Shown here: one piece after another, positions 56,103-64,000 of the stretch
Layout of the letters: every line of letters begins with the position of its first letter
How positions within the stretch are numbered: the stretch's first letter is position 1
Assembly (NCBI RefSeq): GCF_000787575.1
Contig: NW_012236500.1
Span: forward strand, 135,001-199,000
Length of the DNA stretch: 64,000 bases
Source of the DNA: Acytostelium subglobosum LB1
Taxonomy: Eukaryota > Evosea > Eumycetozoa > Acytosteliales > Acytosteliaceae
Reading direction: 5' to 3'
Translations under genes and position numbers: made by a program
The notes under the pieces: generated by a model
The model's input: the letters and a program-made list of their open reading frames with translations, nothing else
Told to the model about the DNA's origin: nothing
The model's database searches: none

Positions 56103-56531
56103 TTAGATCTTGGTGATCTTGGAGCCCGACACCAAAGGGTTGGCCTTGGCGATCGCAGCCTTTCCGGCAGTCTTGTAATCGAAGCTGCACTCGTGCTTGT
56201 CGGCATAGCGATGCATCGAGCAGAATGTGTAATCGCAGCGGCACTTGAAGCCCAGCAGACCGACCTTCTTTGTGCAGCTGAAGCACTTGGTGGTGTCGAC
56301 CTGCACCTTCTTGGCGGGGACGTCTGGTGCGTCGCTCTCTGTTTCCAGTCCGGCGGCGGGACTGGCGACGGCAGCAGTCAGGGTCTGCTCTCTTGGCTTC
56401 TCCTCCTGCTGTGGCTTAATGTCGCGATAGCATTTGGAGCAATAGTTGGCTGTCAATGGGTTACCAAAGAAGCCACAGTTGTTGGCACATTGGATTGGGG
56501 TGGTAGTCTTTTGGGTTGAGTCTCCTTCCAT
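56103..56531 (-). CDS. A20/AN1 zinc-finger stress-associated protein, 142 aa
   Basis: Residues about 14-38 form an A20-type finger (CANNCGFFGNPLTANYCSKCY), 83-125 an AN1 finger (CFSCTKKVGLLGFKCRCDYTFCSMHRYADKHECSFDY) with the expected Cys/His spacing. The middle is a Pro/Ala/Glu-rich linker. This matches the SAP/ZFAND5-6 architecture, which binds ubiquitin and is linked to stress responses and proteasome function. The start MEGDSTQKTT is the first ATG, and the length is typical. Complete, with no intron seen. Confidence 0.92.
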   Translation of the reverse strand: MEGDSTQKTTTPIQCANNCGFFGNPLTANYCSKCYRDIKPQQEEKPREQTLTAAVASPAAGLETESDAPDVPAKKVQVDTTKCFSCTKKVGLLGFKCRCDYTFCSMHRYADKHECSFDYKTAGKAAIAKANPLVSGSKITKI

Positions 56532-58649
56532 GATTGATTATGTATGTGTATATATGTGTAAAGGGTAATAATAGAATACAACTGTATATATTTATATGTA
56601 TGTGTAAGTGTTGTGTTGATTGAATTGATTGGATTGGATTATGTGAATAAATGTCTAATGACTATATGTTGATAATAATTAATAATAATAATAATAATAT
56701 ATTTATACTGCTTCTGCTGTTGTTGCTGCTTCTGCTGGTGTTTCTAGGTTTGCTAATTGATTGACTGACTGATTGACGGAATGATTGACAAAAAAAAAAT
56801 GTTAATGACACAATGATACTGGTGATTGATTGACCGATTGATTGACTGAATGACCCGACTTGAGTGTGATTGACAGTGAGTGATCAAAAAAATAAATGTA
56901 AATGAGTGCAGGTAGAAGTAACTTTGTAAAGAGAGATAATGAATGTTGTAAAGAGGGAACACTAATAATGGTTTGGAATGATAGATTGATTGATTGATGG
57001 ATTGATGGATTGAGATGTTGAGATGGTGATTGGCAATTCGCTCGCTGCTTGCTTGGCTATTGTTGTTGTTATTGATCTTGGATGTGGACTGGAAGTGAAA
57101 GTGCAACAATAAATAGGTTGCTGGAAGGATGGAATGATGGATGGAGTGATGGAAAGAGTGATGAGTGAGTGCGTGGGTGATGTAGTGCGAAATCACCAAC
57201 TAACTGACCATCAACAACACTAGTACACGCACGACGCAACACAACCACCAGTGTGATCACTGTTTCAACAACAACAACACACTCACTTCACATCACACAC
57301 TGTTGCAACGGTTGTTGTTGCGTTGAGGCATAAGTATGAAATTGTTGAGAGATGGGTGTTGTTCACGTGATTGATTGGCATTGCGTTGTGTTGTGTCGTG
57401 TTGTGTTGGCAACAGTTAACCAACAATCCACACACATAAACACACAGAAGTGTTGTTTGATGGAGGGGTCATTGATCAAACTTATTGAATTGTTATGTGT
57501 TTGTGTGAGTGAGTGTGAGTGTGGGTGTAGGCGTGGTTGGTGGGTGGATGGTGGAGTAAGTAATGAAGAGATAGTGTGTGTGTATGAATGATGGTGAGTG
57601 TCATTATTGTTTCGTTCGGTTTGTCGTCAACGGCAAACGATACCGATCACATGATGATTATGACAATGAAACGATGATAAAGAGATTGTTATGTATGATG
57701 TGAGATGATAGATAGATAGATGGTCAACGCAATGTCGTTGTGTTGACACATAAGTATTGGGTATAAGCCAAGCGTTAAATAACAACAACAACAACAATAA
57801 TAATAGTTGGGTTTGGTTGATTGGGTTGGGGGTGGGATGATGTGAGGGCAGTCGGGCCACAGATCCAAAGGTCATAGTCAATAATGATGGGGCTTTCAAC
57901 CTACCTTTAAAAAAAAAAAGAGAGAGAAAAGGGATAATATGATTTATACAAATATTATAGATTATAATAATAAAGGATGTAATGATGTGTATGCAGTAGC
58001 AGAAGAATGTGAATTATAAATTTATACAGTTAGTATTTACAAATATATATAATATAATAAAAAGAGATAATATGTTATGTGTATGTATGATTTTGGATTG
58101 TTTGTTGAATGAACGCAGGTTTGACATCAAGGTATTGTTTTGAAGGAGCTCATGCTTCTTCCTTCCACCACCAACACTCTAAATCTCGAGAGGAGGCGTT
58201 CATTCACACATGAGTGCATTGCATTCGTGGGTTTGGTGGGGGAATAATAAGGTAGAGAGAGAGCGTGTGGTGAATGTTTTGTTTTCGGCCTGGGTCATTC
58301 TTTCATTAATCCATGCCTTCCACCTCTTCCCACTCTAACTACAACCACCAAACCACTTTATAAATTGGGTACACGAACGGCAGTTACGTTGAGAGGGGTG
58401 TGCCCAATCTGAAGACTCACTACCAAAAATTGTTTGGTGATCTGAATGTTTTTTTATTTTGCACAGATCCGTGGAGATCGTCTTGGAAAAATTCAATCGT
58501 GGAATCATAAGTTTGGAACTTCATCATCATTGTCTTTGAAGCCCCATTTTGGATAATAACAAAACTCTATTTATGGGATAAAAATTTAATATGAGTGAGC
58601 AAGTTCACTTTAACATCCATAATTATTATTCTAAACTTATAATTATTCA
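56532..58649. other. Largest intergenic region (about 2.1 kb)
   Basis: It is dominated by simple sequence: TTGATTGAT, TGTTGT, GTGAGT and CAACAA repeats, an A11 run at 57907 and AAATATATATAATA at 58040. A strong imperfect inverted repeat (GTTTGTCGTCAACGGCAAAC) sits at about 57620-57640. The 56753-57260 minus frames are repeat-derived. No gene or RNA can be supported. Confidence 0.4.
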
Positions 58650-59375
58650 ATGTCATCTAGAGCAATAGGTAGATTATTTGTAGATTCAACAGCATTGTTT
58701 GTGTAGGTATATATATTCTATTGATTGAATGATTGAATGAGTGTTAACAGATGATGTACATACAAATACATACATAGCTGTGACATTCAACATAAGTTTA
58801 TTCCTTTGATTCATGATATGCCTCGTGTGTTGGAGCATGCACAGACATTGGTCAAAGGATGCCAAGGCTTAAAGTCAATCCCTATCATTGGAACAGAACA
58901 GTATCCACAGGGACTTGGCAAGTTGGTGGACCAGGTCAATCCATCTCAATATGAAGTGTATCCCAAGACCTTGTTCTCCATGTATGTTCCCTCTGTTAAA
59001 GATAGATTAAAGACAGACTTGAAGCATGTCAAATCAGTGATCTTGACTGGAATAGAGGTATGTATGATGGAGCGATGTTGATCAGATTGCACAATCAGTC
59101 TTGTTAACAAACTTGGATAGACCCATGTATGTATACTTCAAACAACATTGGACCTTCTGGAGGATGGTTATGAGGTTCATGTCGTTGAGGATGCAGTGAG
59201 TTCACAGAGATTGGCCGACAAGGTTACAGCCATCGAGAGAATGCGACAGAGTGGAGCATTCATCACATCAACAGAGAGTGTTCTATTCCAACTGGTGAAG
59301 GATGCCAAGGATCCACTATTCAAGAACGTCTCTGTATTGATGAAGGATCACAAGGATAGACTTGCCAAGTTATAA
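58650..59375 (+). CDS. Isochorismatase-family hydrolase (ISOC-like), 195 aa
   Basis: Exons 58650-58702, 58778-59057 and 59121-59375 join in phase. Motifs: Asp in ALFVCDIQHKF, Lys in YEVYPKTLFSMY and Cys in GIETHVCILQTTLDLL, the D-K-C set of the isochorismatase fold. The closest match is the eukaryotic ISOC1/ISOC2 group, whose substrate is not established. The first exon (MSSRAIGRLFVDSTALFV) starts at 58650; the first 12 residues are short and basic, as in ISOC proteins. Donors are GTAGGT and GTATGT. It ends KDRLAKL 48 bp before the end of the convergent TOG gene. Confidence 0.88.
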
Positions 59376-59423
59376 ATATGAATATGGATTGGATCGTCAA
59401 TGTTTTATTATTATTACAACAAA

Positions 59424-61995
59424 CTACAACCTCTCTTTGGCCTCTTGGATTATGCGCACGTTGGCCTGGTACACTTCTTCAAACAACTCTAGTTCATCTG
59501 GTGGCAACATGTCGATGATGTTCTTGGGCAGCTCGACCAGGTATCGATTGGGATCATTGAATGAGCCCACGGTGATAGTGCTGCCTTTCAGTCGCTCGAT
59601 CTCATCCAGCAGGTCCTGTTGCATCTGCTCGTCACTGTCAATCATCTCATTCAGCTCGTCAATCTCTTCGCTCTGTTTGATCATGGTCTCTTGTAGCCTC
59701 ATCTTCTCGTCGGTGAGCGCGTGACACATCTGCTGAATGTCGGCCACCTGTTGCTCCAGTGTCTGTACACGGCAAATCAGCTCCTTCTTCTTGTCCTTCT
59801 CGCTCTGGAGCTCCTTTGTCAGCTCCATATTTAACGTCTCGTAGAAGCTAGAGTCTGACTCTGCGTGTGATGTGTGTGGCACGTTGGCATCGCCCTGCGT
59901 GCCTTGCATGATCCTGTCCTGCAGCGAGGCATATTCATCCTCCATTGTCCTCATTAGCTGGCGCATTTTCTCGCTCATTCGTTGAGAATACTCGTCCATC
60001 TCTGATTGCATATCTTTGAGCATACGCCTTGATTGATCATGTCCATCAGTGGCTGTTGTTGGGGTATTCTGTTGCCTGGACGCCGATATGTTGAGTGAGG
60101 CTCGCGGGCTTACAGAGGCCATGCTGCCTCGTGACAATGTGGCACCCTTCTTTGGGCGCGACCAATGTGTCAGGGGGATGACCACATCCTTTGTACCCTC
60201 GCGTATTGAAGCTATCTTGGTACCGTCCAAGATTGGTTCCAGCAATGGGAGTACATCCTTCTCGCCATAGATCACCATTAGTGTACATAAATTTACAAGG
60301 GCAATGTCCCTAGTCTCTTTCAATGGGTCATCCAAGACCAATACTAATGCTTTGATGATCTCTGGTAGTTTGTCGCGGTACCCTTGAGATGTTGGACTGA
60401 GTATCATTCTCTTTAACCAAATCATTGTTTCCAACTTCAACTTTGATGCCTGTTTATGTGTGTTGTTTCCCAACACATTGAGTATGGCTACATGGATGTT
60501 GAGTGTTAGTGACAAAGTCGACTTCATGTGGTCCGTGCAATCAGACGACTTACGGTCCAACACATCTTTGATGCTCAACTGCTTCTCCATGATTGTGTTC
60601 AGACATGCGTGGATAGAGTCGCTGAGTTGTGGCCGTTTCTCCTTGAAGCTATCAAGCTGTGAATATACGTGAGTGTCAGTCAGTGAGTGAATGAGTGAAT
60701 GTTGAAGCTTGTGACTATGATCCATGATCATACCATCGTGGGAAAGAGTGGAGTGATATAGTTGTTAAAGGTATCCTTGGACAACCGTTTGGCCAATAGT
60801 TCAATGGCATTGATACAGGTCAGGATTACAAAGATGTTGCTGTCACCAAGTAGTTTGGCCAGTGTGGAAGAGATCCTTTGATAGTCTTGATGGCTAAGTG
60901 AGCTGGCCATCTTCTCATTTGATATCAAGGGTATAAAGACCTCGGTTATACCCTGTTTTCTTATGCTCCAAGACTGATCCTCTGACATCCTATACAGCTC
61001 TGATAGTTTGTCAGTTGTGGGATTGGTAGTCGAAGTTGTTGATGTAGTAGTAGCTTTTGTTGGTGTTTGAGGAGGTTGTGGCTGTTGAGGTTGTTGATGT
61101 TGCTTTATGGGTGATGTCGTGATGGCCATTGGAGCAGGCATTGATTTTGTTGGTGTCTGGACAGAGGACAATGGAGGGGACGAGCTTGGCCCTGAAGGCG
61201 GGGGGTGTTGGAGTCGCCTTTGCCACAGGTGTTGTCGGTCGTGCTCGATTCTGTCTCACTGTGCGTAGGGGTGTTGCAGTGTTATTGTTGTTGTTACTCG
61301 ATGTTGATTGAATGGTCGTCTCCAACTCCTTCATTTGTGCAGGCCGTAGCCCTTTGAGATGGAATGTGAGCAGTGTGTCACCTAGCCAGTTATAGAGTTC
61401 GGCAGCCAAAGCCATTGCCTCGGCACGAACATCCTTCACCTGATGCTCAAAGCCAACGAGCAACTGAGCAAGGATTGCATCGATGTTGATANGGAGGCGA
61501 TGCGCCAAACTGTCTGACAACCTCCTTGAGTGTAAAGATTGAGTATGTGGCAATCTTGGGCGTCTTGTGCTGCGCCGCTGCACAGATACATGGCAGGATA
61601 GTGTCTGGTCCAATGACCTCGACCAGCATCAACAGACAATCGATGGCTTTGAGCTTGGTAGAGTCGCGTCCACTCAAACAGTTCTCGATGATACATGTTG
61701 TGAGGTCGGTGATAAAGGGTGCCGGCAGGGCCTGTGGCACGTGTAGACAACCGGCGCGATCCAAGAACACCATTAACACCTGTAGAGCCTTCTCCTTGTT
61801 AGCGGGCTGTATATCAACCAACAGATACTTTTCAAATGCTGGAGACAGTCTAGCAAACTCTGGTGCATTGCCATCTGGTAATGTCGAGAACAAATTCAAC
61901 ATATCATCATATGCATTCAACCTATCCTTAAAGTCTTTAGACTTTATCTTTGCTATTATCTGTGTTGCAGTCTGTGCTGCCACTGTATTGTTCAT
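59424..61995 (-). CDS. XMAP215/Stu2-like TOG-domain protein
   Basis: Two exons (61995-60734, 60656-59424) with two TOG-like domains: residues about 1-250 (FKDRLNAYDDMLNLF, KALQVLMVFLDRAG, VRAEAMALAAELYNWLGDTLL, then LRPAQMKELE) and about 320-550 (WSIRKQGITEVFIPLI, INAIELLAKRL, IKDVLDRKSSDC, LVLDDPLKETRDIALVNLC). A linker with Ser/Pro/Lys and a C-terminal coiled coil (KKELICRVQTLEQQVADIQQM) follow. Two TOGs plus a coiled coil match the yeast Stu2/Alp14 design rather than the five-TOG XMAP215. It would be a microtubule polymerase at plus ends and centrosomes. The reading frame breaks at an N (61492) and again at a C6/C5 run near 61215; both look like assembly errors. Confidence 0.75.
61492..61492. 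other. Ambiguous base (N) inside the TOG gene
   Basis: The single N at 61492 coincides with a one-base frame change: the reading on one side ends FGASPP and on the other starts INIDAILAQLL. The domain continues smoothly across it, so this marks a small unresolved stretch in the assembly. Confidence 0.9.
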
Positions 61996-62392
61996 TGTTT
62001 ATGTATATTATGTATTATGAGTATAAATAGTTGGATGAATGAATGAAAGAATGAATGAGTGTGAATGCAAGAATGGATGTTCACCTGTCCTAATAAAGTA
62101 ATTGTCTCAAATCTGTATCGACATACACACAACCACAAACAAACACAAAGTGATACAGATATAATAATAATATCATTCATTCATTCAGTTGATCCTGGAT
62201 GACCATGATAGACATCTTCGAAGATACCATAATAGGTATTTAGATCCACACACACAACAACAATGGAACAGAGTTCTGTTGAGTGATGGGGTGTTTTCTA
62301 AGAAGTGACGTCTTGGTAACACACAAAGTAGTCGCGAAAGGACGAAGAGGTAACTCTTGAGACACAACAACAATGGTAACCATTCAAACATA
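61996..62392. other. Divergent promoter region, TOG gene to YdeI-like gene
   Basis: There are 400 bp of AT-rich DNA with ATTCATTCATTC and AACACACAAC stretches and a TATTATGTATTATGAGTATAAATAG next to the TOG start. No ORF that I can support is present. Confidence 0.35.
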
Positions 62393-63415
62393 ATGTCATT
62401 GTTATATCATTGTGCAAATAGACTTAGATCACCTATTCGTCAACATATATCACTTCATCTTCAATCATCATTTGTTCAAGCATCATCTCCATTGCCATCA
62501 CAATCAACATCATTACCTTATTTATTTGTTAAACATTACACTTCAACCAATATGACTACTTCAACAAAGACAACAACAACTACTACAACATCATTATCTT
62601 CAAGAATAATAAGTAAGAAGAGAGTAAAGTTAGATGGTGCTAGTGTTGTTGTGGAGAGTGAGGATGATAAGTTGGGCAATGCAATAAAGAAGATAGAGGG
62701 TGATACGTTGTATAGACACTTTAGAACACCTCAGGTGTTTAGAAGTTGGTTACAAGATAATCACAAGACATCCAAAGAGATATTCATTTGTTTCTATACA
62801 AAGGCATCTGGCAAGATGGACAAATGCATCAGTTATGTCGAGGCACTGGACGTGGCCCTGTGCTTTGGCTGGATTGATGGTGTGCGCAGGAGGATAGATG
62901 AAGAGTCCTACTGCAATCGTTTCACGCCTCGTCGTGCCGATGGCAAATCTAATTGGAGCAGTATCAACATCAACAAGGTGGAGGAGTTGATCAAACAGAA
63001 TTTGATGACCGAGGCCGGTCTGCTTGCCTATTCCAAGCGCATGGTGGCAACTGTCCACGATGCCATTAAGATGGAGAACAAAAAGATTGATGGTCAGTAT
63101 CTCGAGAGGTTAAAGTCAGAGAAGAAAGCCTACAAATACTTCCTGTCAACAACTGAATCCTATCAAAGGATGGCCAACAGATATGTAATGTTACCAGTCA
63201 GAGAGCAGACAATATGGGGACGATTGGACAAGCTAATCGAAGCGTCCAAGAAACAGGAGAAGATGTATCCATTCAATACAACAGCCGCAGAGAAGAAGAA
63301 GACGACCGCCAAGAACAAAAGGAAGCAAGAGTCATCGTCCGAAGATGAAAGTGAATATTCTTCAGAGGAGGATGACGAGTCTGAGGACCAGTCATCATCT
63401 TCATCGACTGATTAA
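62393..63415 (+). CDS. YdeI/OmdA-family protein (bacterial affinity), with disordered acidic tail
   Basis: From the ATG at 62393 the product is 340 aa. Residues about 1-60 are Ser/Arg/His-rich without acidic residues, like a mitochondrial presequence, followed by a polyThr run and KKRVKLD. The central part matches the YdeI/OmdA fold: FRSWLQDNHKTSKEIFICFYTKASGK, SYVEALDVALCFGWIDGVRRRIDEESYCNRFTPRRADGKSNWSSININKVEELI and EAGLLAYSKRM. The tail is Ser/Glu/Asp-rich (DESEYSSEEDDESEDQ). YdeI-type proteins are mostly bacterial. The upstream in-frame TTG at 62357 is less likely than the ATG; an ATG at 62551 is another option. An inter-domain transfer is suggested, but the tails are dictyostelid-like. 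Confidence 0.8.
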   Translation: MSLLYHCANRLRSPIRQHISLHLQSSFVQASSPLPSQSTSLPYLFVKHYTSTNMTTSTKTTTTTTTSLSSRIISKKRVKLDGASVVVESEDDKLGNAIKKIEGDTLYRHFRTPQVFRSWLQDNHKTSKEIFICFYTKASGKMDKCISYVEALDVALCFGWIDGVRRRIDEESYCNRFTPRRADGKSNWSSININKVEELIKQNLMTEAGLLAYSKRMVATVHDAIKMENKKIDGQYLERLKSEKKAYKYFLSTTESYQRMANRYVMLPVREQTIWGRLDKLIEASKKQEKMYPFNTTAAEKKKTTAKNKRKQESSSEDESEYSSEEDDESEDQSSSSSTD

Positions 63416-63477
63416 CTCAAGAAATATATGTTTATAACAATACAAGCCATCCATTGACCGAGGTCCAGTTTATTTTA

Positions 63478-63999
63478 TTACTTTGTTTCTAATTTACATA
63501 ACTTATTCTCCAACCTCTGGACTTCAAGATTGTCTCGATGTCTCTTGACCATCAAGATGGAGACACCAATTACAGTGGACAACAGAGCAGTTCCAACTAC
63601 CACAGACACAGTTATGATCTTCCATTGATTGTTGTCAGGCTTGGATGGATTGCATTCACCTTGTTGGTGATCAACATTTAAGAATACACTATAATCTGGA
63701 TCAAACATTGCTGAATGAGTAAAGTATGGAACACTAATACCATATGTTATGAATGAGTTGTTGAGTGTTGTCTGGATGCGAGCCAATACTTCTCGGCCAT
63801 CAATGACAGAGTGATGAATCAATCTTGAGATCAAACCGTTGTTACCATTATCCAGAGTTGACCATTCATATCCAGCTTGTTGTACAAGTGTGCCTGATGT
63901 GGACGAGTTGAAGCATGTGGGTGTCTGAGTGTTGACCTCAGTTCTCAGCGATAGACGAAGGGTGTTCATTCTGGACTTGAATGGCCACATATTGACGAG
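63478..63999 (-). CDS. ComC/Tgr-like membrane protein, C-terminal part (runs off the window)
   Basis: The frame is open to the right edge, so the N-terminus is missing. The extracellular part reads WPFKSRMNTLRLSLRTEVNTQT, with Cys in PTCFNSSTSG and a WSTLDNGNNG strand. Then come a stalk (GECNPSKPDNNQ), a single transmembrane helix (ITVSVVVGTALLSTVIGVSILMV) and a short basic tail ending LENKLCKLETK. This matches the C-terminal layout of dictyostelid EGF-like/Ig-like surface proteins such as ComC and Tgr families, which mediate cell adhesion and communication in development. Confidence is limited by the missing ectodomain. Confidence 0.7.
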   Translation of the reverse strand, partial: LVNMWPFKSRMNTLRLSLRTEVNTQTPTCFNSSTSGTLVQQAGYEWSTLDNGNNGLISRLIHHSVIDGREVLARIQTTLNNSFITYGISVPYFTHSAMFDPDYSVFLNVDHQQGECNPSKPDNNQWKIITVSVVVGTALLSTVIGVSILMVKRHRDNLEVQRLENKLCKLETK

Positions 64000-64000
64000 G

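Noticed and set aside
57620-57640. Inverted repeat as a transposon end
   Set aside because: Only a short hairpin; no matching partner, target duplication or transposase nearby.

Overview
The window reads as nuclear DNA of a dictyostelid social amoeba (Amoebozoa). The support is lineage-typical content: FNIP-repeat proteins, a ComC/Tgr-like cell-surface protein tail, a Q-rich CDK8-like kinase, Gln tracts written mostly with CAA, a short Ser/Asn-rich protein, and small introns (about 55-160 nt) that mostly start GTATGT or GTAAGT and are filled with TCAATCA/TGATTGA repeats. Coding cores are more GC-rich than in Dictyostelium discoideum, so a relative outside that species (for example Acytostelium, Cavenderia or Heterostelium) fits better. 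This is inference; no species is claimed.

Layout. 0-9 kb: tail of an upstream gene, CK2 alpha, a multi-exon four-TM membrane protein on the minus strand, a tiny Ser-rich gene, a frameshifted FNIP gene, Rab4 (minus) and a probable 53-aa gene. 9.8-14 kb: a 1,315-aa fusion with an OTU-like fold, a class-3 lipase and a GTPase-like domain. 14-21 kb: LSM6, a small secreted protein, a CHERP-like CID protein with a long polyQ (minus), a kelch protein, and a nine-exon SAM + P-loop NTPase + PD-(D/E)XK nuclease gene (minus) of Crinkler/CR-effector type. 22-27.4 kb: a 1,757-aa talin/vinculin-like helical protein. 28-32.7 kb: a C2 + ankyrin + Cys-rich + F-box protein and a four-CBS protein. 32.7-39.3 kb (minus): WDR7/rabconnectin-3 beta and a second F-box/FNIP gene. 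40-49.3 kb: an RGLG-type copine-domain protein, a 1,744-aa coiled-coil protein (minus) and CDK8. 51.3-56.5 kb: a Myb/SANT regulator, a RasGAP-like protein, an SH3-only protein and an A20/AN1 zinc-finger protein. 58.6-64 kb: an isochorismatase, a two-TOG Stu2-like protein, a YdeI/OmdA-family protein and the tail of a ComC/Tgr-like membrane protein.

Genes are dense, intron-containing and on both strands, with no operon logic; neighbours are functionally unrelated. I saw no tRNA, rRNA, CRISPR or recognisable transposon. Several genes are split by homopolymer-type frameshifts, and one by an N, so assembly error is likely in places. The most unusual proteins are the OTU-lipase-GTPase fusion, the Crinkler-like NTPase-nuclease, and the YdeI-type protein of bacterial affinity. 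Exon edges were read by eye and may be off by a base or two.
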